Made by a program: the position numbers and the translations under genes. A stretch of DNA of 58,332 nucleotides. Source: Stieleria sedimenti (GTDB taxonomy: Bacteria; Planctomycetota; Planctomycetia; Pirellulales; Pirellulaceae). Below, piece after piece: positions 16,221 through 23,537 of the stretch (positions are counted from its first letter, which is position 1; each line of letters begins with the position of its first letter). The notes beneath the pieces were generated by a model. The model made no database searches. It saw nothing but the letters and a program-made list of their open reading frames with translations, and was not told where the DNA came from. The stretch covers positions 1,805 through 60,136 of the forward strand of contig NZ_JANZKV010000178.1 in assembly GCF_025060895.1 (NCBI RefSeq). The letters run 5' to 3'.

Positions 16221-17710
16221 GTTCGAACGTCAAGCGTGTTGCGCGAGTGCTGATCGCAACGATCGTCATCGTGGGGCTGGTCCTGGCCGCTCGCAGTGCC
16301 ATCACGCAGTGGAGCCATCAACAGGATTTGGCCTTGCAGCGGATCGCGAAAATGGAAGCGGCGATCGAATCGGCGAAAACGGTCGCGGAGCGTCGGCAAT
16401 TGGAGAGTGACGTGGCTTTGGCTCGGTCCCAGGTTCCGAACGTCCTGAATCTCGCCTGGGGAAAAATCGGCTTGGCCGCCGTGTTCTATGGACTCGGGCT
16501 GATTCCCGGCGGGTTGGTGCTGTACGAAGGAACACGGGTGTTGGGCTATCGCGTCCGTCTTCAGGACGCTTTGTCCGCCCAAGTGGTCGGCCATTTGGGA
16601 AAGTACGTGCCTGGCAAAGCGATGGTGGTCGTGATCCGGGCGGGACGACTGGCGGGGGGGGGCGTTCCAATCGTCGCGGGTTCGATCGCCGTCTTTTTAG
16701 AAACGCTGACGATGATGGCGGTCGGCGCGGCGTTGGCGGGAGTTCTGATTTTCCTGTTGCCGGTTCCGCGATGGATCGCTTGGTGTGCACTCTGCGGAGG
16801 CGTCCTGGCGACGCTACCCACCCTGCCCCCGGTGTTGAAGCGGCTGGTCAATAAAGTCTCCCCCGAACCAACAACCCCGCCCAATCTCCCCCTCCCCCCG
16901 GGGACAGACCCCAAATCGTCGGGGACAGACCCCGGGTTGGCGGGGACAGACCCCCATTGGCATCAAGTTAACGAGTCACCCTCCCGTAGGCGGGAGGGTC
17001 GAGCGCAGCGAGGGGAGGGTTCCGGCTACCCAGCATCCACCGACACCAACAATGACGTGTCGAAAACCCTCCCCGCGTCGTCGCAAACTCCTTCGCGACC
17101 CTCCCAGAGGGAGGGTGACCCCGGGTTGGCGGGGACAGACCCCGGGTCGGCGGGGACAGACCCTGGATCGTCAGGGACAGACCCTGGGTTGGTGGGGACA
17201 GACCCCGGATCGTCAGGATTGTCGGGGACAGACCCCTGGTTGGTGGGGACAGACCCTGGGTTGGTGGGGACAGACCCTGGGTTGGTGGGGACAGACCCTG
17301 GGTTGGTGGGGGCGGAGTCGGTGGTCGTTGCGGTTGGCCATGACTGGCGTTTCTTTGTCTCTGCTTGGATCGGCCAGGGCGTCGCTTGGGCGCTCATCGG
17401 TGCGTCGTTTGCCTGTTTGGTTGATAGCATTCCGGGAGAGCGGACGGCGCATTCCGCCCTGCTGCTCTACGCCGCCTCGGTCGCTTCGATCGCGTTGGCG
17501 ATGGTGGTCGGGTTCGCGTCGTTGCTGCCCGGCGGTGCGGGGGTTCGCGAGTTGACGTTGGCTGTGGTTTTGGCGCCGGTGATCGGAGGATCTCACGCCC
17601 TGTTGGCTGCGATTTTGGCTCGACTTCTGTTTATTGGGGTGGAATTGCTGGCCGCGGTCGCCGTGGGACTGCTGGGGCGAGTGCGAGAAAGCGTGCTTGC
17701 GCACGAATGA
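16217..17710 (+). CDS. Flippase-like (LPG-synthase TM region) protein with a repeat-derived insert
   Basis: A 497-residue multi-helix membrane protein, starting at an ATG that overlaps the previous stop. The first helix is at residues 8-27. The family motif G-K-Y-V-P-G-K at 128-134, with the helices around it, matches the lysylphosphatidylglycerol synthase transmembrane region/UPF0104 group, thought to move lipids or lipid-linked precursors. The C-terminal half has four or five helices and the conserved LLPGGAGVRELTL segment. Between the halves, residues of about 229-369 are foreign to the family: G-T-D-P heptads and a translated 145-bp palindromic element, all in frame without a stop. They probably form a hydrophilic loop. 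Whether the protein still works is not visible; both membrane halves are intact. Confidence 0.75.
   Translation: MSSNVKRVARVLIATIVIVGLVLAARSAITQWSHQQDLALQRIAKMEAAIESAKTVAERRQLESDVALARSQVPNVLNLAWGKIGLAAVFYGLGLIPGGLVLYEGTRVLGYRVRLQDALSAQVVGHLGKYVPGKAMVVVIRAGRLAGGGVPIVAGSIAVFLETLTMMAVGAALAGVLIFLLPVPRWIAWCALCGGVLATLPTLPPVLKRLVNKVSPEPTTPPNLPLPPGTDPKSSGTDPGLAGTDPHWHQVNESPSRRREGRAQRGEGSGYPASTDTNNDVSKTLPASSQTPSRPSQREGDPGLAGTDPGSAGTDPGSSGTDPGLVGTDPGSSGLSGTDPWLVGTDPGLVGTDPGLVGTDPGLVGAESVVVAVGHDWRFFVSAWIGQGVAWALIGASFACLVDSIPGERTAHSALLLYAASVASIALAMVVGFASLLPGGAGVRELTLAVVLAPVIGGSHALLAAILARLLFIGVELLAAVAVGLLGRVRESVLAHE
16901..16955 (+). repeat. 21-bp G-T-D-P repeats, first block
   Basis: Three copies of GGGGACAGACCCC-type units on a 21-bp spacing encode GTDPKSS, GTDPGLA and GTDPHWH. 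They lie immediately left of the 145-bp palindrome-ended element. The unit matches the second block to the right, so the element probably split one array. Confidence 0.85.
16976..17120. mobile_element. 145-bp MITE-like element with 10-bp terminal inverted repeats
   Basis: TCACCCTCCC (16976-16985) and GGGAGGGTGA (17111-17120) are exact inverted ends. The left end itself forms a hairpin, ACCCTCCCG-TAGG-CGGGAGGGT, and the right end another, ACCCTCCC-AGA-GGGAGGGT. GGGAGGGT is also repeated just inside the left end. It encodes no protein of its own but reads through in frame as part of the flippase-like gene. No transposase lies nearby, so mobility would depend on enzymes encoded elsewhere. No clear target-site duplication was found. 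Confidence 0.65.
17117..17317 (+). repeat. 21-bp G-T-D-P repeats, second block
   Basis: Eight intact G-T-D-P copies plus degenerate first (G-D-P) and last (G-A-E) copies occur, mostly on a 21-bp spacing, encoding heptads such as GTDPGLV and GTDPGSS. The last three units are nearly identical, showing recent expansion. Each DNA unit carries GGGG-ACAGA-CCCC. One interval is lengthened by two extra codon triplets (GSSGLS), still in frame. Confidence 0.9.
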
Positions 17711-17812
17711 GCGGAACCTGGACTGCTAGGACGGGTTTCATCGTGATAGACTAAAATGCTCGATTTCAGGCATTGATGCCGATTCTTCATTTCTCTTAGC
17801 GTCCCCGATCGT

Positions 17813-18469
17813 TTGGCTGTTAGCGATTCCACCGCACTGCGTTACCAGCAATCGGACCCCGACGTCCGGTTGATGATTCGTGTCAGAAACGACGACGCCG
17901 CTGCGTTTGAGGAGTTGCTGCGAAAGTATCAGCCACGGCTGGTTCGTTTGATGCGAACGATCGGTCCCAAACCGGATCTGGCAGAGGATCTGGCGCAAGA
18001 GACGTTCATGCGTGTTTTTCGGGCGCGACACAGCTACGAGCCCGGCGCCAAGTTTTCGACGTGGCTGTTTACGATCGCGGCCAATGTGGCGCGAAACGCG
18101 ATGCGTAGTCAGGGGCGGCGTCAGGAGGTCAACGAGATCGACGCACCGGTGACCTCGGACGGCTCCCAGGCCGTGGGCATTCTGGCCGCGACCGCGTTGG
18201 ATGCCAGTTCGCTGATGCCAGGTCGCTTGGTCGAAGGCAGCGAACGCGGTGCCATCGTCCGCCAGGCCGTCGAAGCCTTGGGGGAGAGACAGCGGACGGC
18301 GCTGATGCTGTCGCGTTTTGAGAATCTGAGTTATGCCGAAATCGCTGAAACGATGGGCCTGACCACCAAGGCGGTCAAATCGTTGCTCAGTCGAGCACGA
18401 GTCAACTTGCGCGAAATCTTGCAGCCGTATATCGAGGCGGGGGTGATCCCGAGCGAGGTGGAACCATGA
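17813..18469 (+). CDS. ECF sigma-70 factor
   Basis: A 218-residue RpoE-type sigma factor starting at TTG 17813. Region 2 covers about residues 30-100: FEELLRKYQPRLVRLMR, the core-binding DLAEDLAQETFMRVFRARH, and FSTWLFTIAANVARNAMR. Region 4 (about 150-208) reads VEALGERQRTALMLSRFE, then the helix-turn-helix LSYAEIAETMGLTTKAVKSL and SRARVNLREIL. All core features are intact. The TTG is chosen because no ATG precedes region 2 at a sensible distance (the first in frame, 17873, would trim the N-terminus). Its stop overlaps the start of the next gene (ATGA), a classic sigma/anti-sigma coupling, so the partner should hold it inactive at the membrane. Confidence 0.9.
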   Translation: MAVSDSTALRYQQSDPDVRLMIRVRNDDAAAFEELLRKYQPRLVRLMRTIGPKPDLAEDLAQETFMRVFRARHSYEPGAKFSTWLFTIAANVARNAMRSQGRRQEVNEIDAPVTSDGSQAVGILAATALDASSLMPGRLVEGSERGAIVRQAVEALGERQRTALMLSRFENLSYAEIAETMGLTTKAVKSLLSRARVNLREILQPYIEAGVIPSEVEP

Positions 18470-20028
18470 GCGAAAGTGTCTTGCTAACCGACGATGAACC
18501 GGTTGATCCCGACGATGAACTGTTGGTCGCCTATTTGGATGACGAACTGGACGACACCGAGCGAAAGGCCGTCGAGAAGCGGCTGGTCGCGGAGACCGAG
18601 TTTCAGCGGCGCCTGCAAACGCTGCAATCCGGGTGGGAGTGGCTGGACGAGCTGCCCTCGGAGTCCACCAACGAGAAACTGGTTGAATCGACCATCGAGC
18701 TATTGGTCGCCGACATCATTCCGGAAAAGAAATCGGAAGCCGGCTGGGTGAGCAAGCATTGGAGACAGCTGGTCTTCTTCGCCTTGGTGGTCGCCGGTTT
18801 TGCCGCCGGCGCCATCGGCATGTCGATCGCCAATCGGATCGCACTTCGCAATGACCTGGCAGAGCTGGCGATCGCGGAGGACCACGAAGCCTACAAGCTG
18901 GGCGACAATTTTTCGTTCTACTACCAGCTCGCTTACAACCCCCGCTGGCAAAACATGATCGAAACGATGGAACAGGTCGGTCAGCGAGAAATGGCTCCGG
19001 CCAGTGTGGTCGCTTCCATTCCATTACAAGACCGCGACGCTGCGCTACAGTCATTGCCCACTGAAACCCGCGAGAAGTTGGTCGTCCGCTGGGAAGCCTA
19101 TCGCGGATACAGCGAAGAGACCAAGCAGGAATTGAGGCGGATCGCCGAGGAAGTCCGCAACGCCAAAGACAGTGAAAAACTATTGCGGACCATGAAAGCC
19201 GCGTCGGTCTGGATCGAAAGCGTCGGTGAAGAATTGCGTGATGATCTGCAAAGCACCGACGAAGCCGTGCGGCAGAATGCAATCGACCTGGCGATCGACA
19301 TCACGATGAACGATCTGGCCCGTGATTCGGGAAAACTGATCAGTGAAGAAACCTCGGATCGGATCTATCTGTGGTTGCAATGGTTGTTGAAGGAACGGAT
19401 GGAGCAGATCCCTGGTTTGGCCGCCGGAATTGAACGGGGCAAAGCCATGCTCAAGGAGCAGGGACGCGACGATCAATGGGCGGAGTACTTCACGCTTCGC
19501 GCGATGGTCGACGACCGCGATTGGCGAGGCCGGGGGCCGGGGTTTTCCGGATTCGGAGGCGGATTGCGACTGGGACCCGGCGGTGGCGGGCCAAGGGGGC
19601 CCGGGGCCGGACCAGACAATGGACCGCCGGGCAACGGTCGACCGGCACCTCATGACGAAGATGATTCCGACGCCGACGAGCAACGTGATCCGGGGCGACG
19701 CCCGTCGCCACCGCGGATTCCTCCCGTCACCGACCGCGAATACCAAGACCTCAAGGCGCTACTGGATGATCAAGCCCGCGAGGACCTGAGTGCGTTGACG
19801 AGTCTGTCGACCGAGCTTGCCGGTGAAGTGGTTGCGGTCAACGATACGCTGCGGACGTGGACCCTTGAAGCGCTCCGCCGGAATTCGCCGGCGTTCCAAG
19901 CCGATGAATCGACTCCGCTTGATCGCTACCGTTCGCGAGAAGAGCCGGACGTGTTGGACCTGCTCCCGCCGGAGGAAATCATGAAGGCGATTTACTACCG
20001 CCCTGATCGCCGCGGAGGCCGACGCTAA
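18466..20028 (+). CDS. Membrane-anchored anti-sigma factor candidate
   Basis: A 520-residue protein translationally coupled to the ECF sigma gene. The N-terminus (DDELLVAYLDDELDDTERKA, then a second helix to about residue 65) matches the fold of anti-sigma domains but lacks the HxxxCxxC zinc residues, so it would be a zinc-free version. One membrane helix lies at about 101-123 (LVFFALVVAGFAAGAIGMSI). The outer part is helical up to about 355, then a Gly/Pro-rich, probably disordered stretch (about 356-400), then a helical tail. The role, sequestering the neighbouring sigma factor until an envelope signal, is inferred from position and the N-terminal pattern. The long outer domain is typical of planctomycete anti-sigma proteins and has no known fold to me. 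Confidence 0.65.
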   Translation: MSESVLLTDDEPVDPDDELLVAYLDDELDDTERKAVEKRLVAETEFQRRLQTLQSGWEWLDELPSESTNEKLVESTIELLVADIIPEKKSEAGWVSKHWRQLVFFALVVAGFAAGAIGMSIANRIALRNDLAELAIAEDHEAYKLGDNFSFYYQLAYNPRWQNMIETMEQVGQREMAPASVVASIPLQDRDAALQSLPTETREKLVVRWEAYRGYSEETKQELRRIAEEVRNAKDSEKLLRTMKAASVWIESVGEELRDDLQSTDEAVRQNAIDLAIDITMNDLARDSGKLISEETSDRIYLWLQWLLKERMEQIPGLAAGIERGKAMLKEQGRDDQWAEYFTLRAMVDDRDWRGRGPGFSGFGGGLRLGPGGGGPRGPGAGPDNGPPGNGRPAPHDEDDSDADEQRDPGRRPSPPRIPPVTDREYQDLKALLDDQAREDLSALTSLSTELAGEVVAVNDTLRTWTLEALRRNSPAFQADESTPLDRYRSREEPDVLDLLPPEEIMKAIYYRPDRRGGRR

Positions 20029-20034
20029 GCTGAC

Positions 20035-20373
20035 CTACGCGCACTTGATGCAGGTCGTCGCGAACGGCAAAATCTCCAGCCGGGCCGGATCGATGTGGGC
20101 ACCGCAGCGAGCACAGATGCCGTAGGTCCCCTGTTCGATCGCGTGCAGTGCTTCTTTGATTTGGTTGATCTCGCGCATGGTGACGTTCCCCAAACCGGCG
20201 AGCACTTCGTCTTCTTCTTGCTCGGTCGCACGTTCCTCCCAGTCTTCGTTGACCGCTTCGCTGAGGTCGGTGTCAATTCCCTCGACGCGAGTGACCAGCT
20301 TATCGAGCTTCGCCTGTAGCTCGGCGCGGACGGCCGAGTAGTCGGGATTCGGTTGTTCGGATTCAGTTGTCAT
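20035..20373 (-). CDS. DksA/TraR-type zinc finger protein
   Basis: A 112-residue protein. ATG 20373 is chosen over the GTG one codon upstream because AAGGAA sits 4 bases before that GTG at good spacing for the ATG. Residues of about 10-75 form a long helical coil (AVRAELQAKLDKLVTRVEGI; NEDWEERATEQEEDEVLAGL). The C-terminus carries the four-cysteine finger CARC...CIKC with the family's G-x-Y-G-I-C approach. The size and layout fit DksA/TraR-type proteins that bind the RNA polymerase secondary channel. The acidic coil tip differs from the E. coli DksA D-x-x-D-x-A pattern, so ppGpp-linked activity is uncertain. It converges with the anti-sigma gene, with 6 bases between their stops. Confidence 0.85.
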   Translation of the reverse strand: MTTESEQPNPDYSAVRAELQAKLDKLVTRVEGIDTDLSEAVNEDWEERATEQEEDEVLAGLGNVTMREINQIKEALHAIEQGTYGICARCGAHIDPARLEILPFATTCIKCA

Positions 20374-20494
20374 CACGTTCCTTGAAGAATGTCAAGATGA
20401 GCTTGGCAGACGAAACCACCAACATAGAACAAACGCACCCCCACGTCGATTCCACCACTCCGCTTTCCGCCCATGGTCGCCGTTCAGTTGGTCG

Positions 20495-21223
20495 TCAGTT
20501 GGTGCTGAATGGCGGCGGAAAGGGCAGCCGGGTTTTCGCCGCATTGCTGCCGGACGGGTGATCGGAAGAAGGTAAGTGAACGGCGCCACTGGCCAGGAAT
20601 TCGATCAACAACTGGGCACGATGGTCGACGTTTTGTTCGGCCAGCAACCGCAATTTCATCGCCACCGACAGCGGCAGCGTGTGCGAGATGATGTCCGTGA
20701 TCGGCCCCAACCCCATCGAGCCGGCCAACAGTTCGCTCAGCCCCTGCTGGACACTCTGGCTGGCCGGGATCACCTCGCCAAAGGCAGCCAACAGTGCGGC
20801 GCGAAGCTGGCTGCGGTCGTTCATCCCCGATGGCGGATAAAGATCGTCCAACACGTTGATCTTGGCGATCCGGAAGCAACGCCCTGCATCGACTTCCGCT
20901 GTCACCTGGGCCCGTTTGATGCCGACCAGCAAGATGTTGTGCCGGTCGTCATCGCGTTCCACGTGGGAGACGATTTTCCCGATGCAAACGGTCGGGTCGA
21001 TGGGAGGATCGCCCTTGCCGATCGGTTGCGTCTCGGTCAGCGTCGCCATTGCGATCAACTCGTCGCTTTCGAGTGCCTCGGCGAGCATTTCGCAATAGCG
21101 GGGTTCGAAGATGTGCAGCGGCTGCATGGCGTGCGGAAACAGGACCAGCGAAGGCAACGGGAACAAGCGGACCTGACCGTCAAAGTCGTCCGGCAAGCGA
21201 GTCAAGTCGTCCAAGTCACCCAT
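20495..21223 (-). CDS. Lon substrate-binding (LON) domain protein
   Basis: A 242-residue stand-alone LON-domain protein (Lon N-terminal type). The frame stays open far upstream, but that part overlaps the next gene in another frame; ATG 21223 gives the natural start MGDLDDLTRLPDDF. Family marks are VRLFPLPSLVLFPHAMQPLHIFEPRYCEMLAEAL near residues 17-51, followed by MATL and the V-C-I-G-K-I strand. No AAA+ or protease domain follows, so it is not Lon itself. Such proteins may bind unfolded chains or act as adaptors; the role is unknown. It starts 5 bases after the Bax-inhibitor gene and is probably cotranscribed with it. Confidence 0.85.
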   Translation of the reverse strand: MGDLDDLTRLPDDFDGQVRLFPLPSLVLFPHAMQPLHIFEPRYCEMLAEALESDELIAMATLTETQPIGKGDPPIDPTVCIGKIVSHVERDDDRHNILLVGIKRAQVTAEVDAGRCFRIAKINVLDDLYPPSGMNDRSQLRAALLAAFGEVIPASQSVQQGLSELLAGSMGLGPITDIISHTLPLSVAMKLRLLAEQNVDHRAQLLIEFLASGAVHLPSSDHPSGSNAAKTRLPFPPPFSTN

Positions 21224-21228
21224 CAATT

Positions 21229-21954
21229 TCACTCTTCGGCAAACGCCATCAAGATCCGCAACACGTACCAAAACAGCAGCACGACTGATGCAAACAACGC
21301 CAGTGATGCCGCGACGTGCTGGTCGGTACGGTAGTGGTGCAGCACGTTGGAGGTGTCGTACAGGATATACCCCGAGGCAAGGGCGACCATCGCCACGCTG
21401 AACCATAGCCCGAGCGAAAAGCCCATCAAGATCCCTGCGAAGATCGCACCCATCGCGGCGAATCCGCCCAACGCCAGGAATTTGCCCCAGCCACTGAAAT
21501 CGGCACCCGTGATGAACACAAACGCGGTCAGCCCCCCGAACACCACCAGCGTCACGGCGGCCGCCATCAGCGGGGTCTTGGGGTCGACGAACGTGATGGC
21601 CACGTACAGGAGCGGGAACAGCAGCGCCGCCTCCGCCACCACGTACAAGCTCAACCCCGCATACTGCATCGCGGGCGAGGCCCCATTGGCGGCCCAAGAG
21701 CGGGCCAGCCAGCCGACTCCCATGAACAGGACCAAAGCGATCAGCCACGTCCAGGGCGACACGCTCTGGACCAGTTGCATCATTTTGGCCTGCGGGACGA
21801 CGGTGAAAATCACCGCCTCGATCCCGATCAACGCCAAAATGGCGCCGAACAGGTGGGTGTAAGTTCGTCGAATGAACCCCGCGCGAGCCGACTCGTCGGC
21901 AAACGCGGCTGGCACTCCCACATCGGTCACGGAATATGGATTCACATTGCTCAT
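21229..21954 (-). CDS. Bax inhibitor-1/YccA family membrane protein
   Basis: A 241-residue integral membrane protein with about seven helices. ATG 21954 (MSNVNPYSV) is preferred to an upstream ATG at 21984, because the latter adds a non-family tail. Helices begin at FIRRTYTHLFGAILALIGIE and continue through LFASVVLLFWYVLRILMAF at the end. The S-G-Y-I-L-Y-D-T-S segment before the last helix is the conserved acidic signature of the family. Members are pH-sensitive Ca2+ leak channels or protease modulators (YccA acts on FtsH). The adjacent LON-domain gene fits a protein-quality context. Family assignment is strong; the bacterial function is unclear. Confidence 0.88.
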   Translation of the reverse strand: MSNVNPYSVTDVGVPAAFADESARAGFIRRTYTHLFGAILALIGIEAVIFTVVPQAKMMQLVQSVSPWTWLIALVLFMGVGWLARSWAANGASPAMQYAGLSLYVVAEAALLFPLLYVAITFVDPKTPLMAAAVTLVVFGGLTAFVFITGADFSGWGKFLALGGFAAMGAIFAGILMGFSLGLWFSVAMVALASGYILYDTSNVLHHYRTDQHVAASLALFASVVLLFWYVLRILMAFAEE

Positions 21955-22544
21955 TGAAACATCTCGCTGATTGGAAAATCGCATCCACCCCGGGCATCAT
22001 CCCAGGCACCATACCAGATGCAAGCCGGGTGCGCTGCCCCCCGACGACCTGACGCCCGCGAAGCTCTCACTGCCCAAGCTCCTGATACTGCGTCACTATA
22101 GCTTTCCATGCGTCGGTTTGATGCGCCGTATGCCGTCGGAAACGCAAATTTGAGCTTGCAAACCGAATCAATCGCCCAACAGGCAACGCCCCTGCAACCG
22201 TCACGGTTTCACAAGTATGCTCGCCGGAACAGTGGACGACATTGGTGATCGGGGGCTCAAATAGGCGATGACTACTTTCGCACGCAGCGGCCAACGCGCG
22301 TTCCACCCGCATCCGGCCGTCCGCGTGATTGGCCAGCCAGTGAGATAGGCTCCCCGGTCCGTCAGGTTCGCCGGAGCCGCCCCAGCGCGTTGGACGTCGG
22401 TTCCACTGACCCGTCGCGACATCCACCCTACCCGGTGGTGGCACGTCTGAACCAGATGTGTCACCCACGTGGACGAAGTCCGCGCCGCCCGGGGCTCTCG
22501 CGTCCCATGTCCACTCCTGGAACTACCTTCACGTTCGAGACTTC
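21955..22544. other. Divergent intergenic region before the polysaccharide locus
   Basis: A 590-bp gap between the minus-strand Bax-inhibitor gene and the first polysaccharide gene. A 133-codon minus-strand frame (22067-22468) is present but has no recognisable motif and a composition like shadow frames elsewhere. CCACC-CTACCC-GGTGG near 22430 can form a short stem. The main promoter of the polysaccharide locus must lie here or be absent; I see no convincing -35/-10 pair. A small RNA cannot be excluded. Confidence 0.5.
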
Positions 22545-23537
22545 ATGATGACCACTGCTGATACACCTGGAACCTATCTTGTCACCGGTTGCGCGGGCTT
22601 CATCGCCAACAGGGTTGCCTCGCTGCTGCTTGACGCCGGGCACACGGTCGTCGGCGTGGACAACGTCAACGACTACTACGACACCTCGCTGAAGGAGCAC
22701 CGACTGAAGGCACTCGAGTCTGATCGATTCCGTTTTCATCGGATCGATATCGAAGACCAGGATGCGTTGGCTGGACTGTTCGACGCCGATTCCTTCGACG
22801 CCGTCTTCAATCTTGCTGCCCGGGCCGGCGTCCGGTACAGCATGGAGAATCCTCACATTTACGAGACGACCAACTCGTTGGGCAGTCTGAATCTGCTGCA
22901 TCAGATGCGGCGGACCGGCGTCGGCAAATACATCCTCGCGTCGACGTCGTCGCTGTACGCCGGCCAGCCGATGCCGTTCAACGAATCGCTGCCGGTCAAC
23001 ACGCCGATCTCCCCCTATGCGGCCAGCAAGAAAGGCGCCGAGGTGATGGCGTACAGCCACCACTACCTGTATCAGATCGACGTCTCGATCTGTCGCTACT
23101 TTACCGTCTATGGGCCGGCGGGGCGTCCCGACATGTCGATTTTCCGATTCATTCGCTGGATCGACGAGGGCGTTCCGATTCAACTATTCGGGGACGGTGA
23201 ACAGTCCCGCGATTTCACCTATGTCGACGATATCGCCCGGGGAACCATCCTGGCGGCGAAACCCGTGGGATACGAAATCATTAATTTGGGCGGGGGTGGG
23301 ACTCCGGTTTCGCTTAATACCTTGATCGGCATGCTCGAAGACCGGCTCGGCAAAAAAGCGATCATCGAGTATTTGCCCTTCCACCAGGCAGATATGATGA
23401 CCACCAGTGCGGACATTTCGAAAGCCGGAGAGCTGCTGGGGTGGAAACCTGAGGTTTCGTTGGAACAAGGATTGGACGAATCCGTGCGTTGGTATCAGAC
23501 TAATAAACCGTGGTCGGAAAAAATTGTTCTACCATGA
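22545..23537 (+). CDS. NAD-dependent nucleotide-sugar epimerase (UDP-glucuronate 4-epimerase type)
   Basis: A 330-residue extended short-chain dehydrogenase, start at the ATGATG at 22545. The N-terminal TGCAGFIAN is the NAD-binding loop. NVNDYYDTSLKEHRLKAL resembles the substrate-side insertion of UDP-glucuronate 4-epimerases. The catalytic triad is seen as ASTSSLY and PYAASKKGAE (YxxxK), and RYFTVYGPAGRPDM with FGDGEQSRDFTYVDD are family marks. It most likely interconverts UDP-glucuronate and UDP-galacturonate, supplying acidic sugar for the cluster; UDP-glucose/galactose epimerisation is possible. It is the first gene of the polysaccharide locus and overlaps the next gene by ATGA. Confidence 0.85.
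   Translation: MMTTADTPGTYLVTGCAGFIANRVASLLLDAGHTVVGVDNVNDYYDTSLKEHRLKALESDRFRFHRIDIEDQDALAGLFDADSFDAVFNLAARAGVRYSMENPHIYETTNSLGSLNLLHQMRRTGVGKYILASTSSLYAGQPMPFNESLPVNTPISPYAASKKGAEVMAYSHHYLYQIDVSICRYFTVYGPAGRPDMSIFRFIRWIDEGVPIQLFGDGEQSRDFTYVDDIARGTILAAKPVGYEIINLGGGGTPVSLNTLIGMLEDRLGKKAIIEYLPFHQADMMTTSADISKAGELLGWKPEVSLEQGLDESVRWYQTNKPWSEKIVLP

Noticed and set aside
16976-17120. The repeat insert as an inactivating event that makes the flippase-like gene a pseudogene
   Set aside because: The frame is open throughout, and both membrane halves keep their conserved motifs, so there is no direct sign of inactivation.
20495-22012. 505-codon minus-strand frame containing the LON-domain protein
   Set aside because: Only the part from ATG 21223 is protein-like; the upstream part is the out-of-frame reading of the Bax-inhibitor gene, so this is not a fusion.
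22067-22468. 133-codon minus-strand frame in the gap before the polysaccharide locus
   Set aside because: No motif, no ribosome site, and shadow-like composition; kept only as an unassigned stretch.
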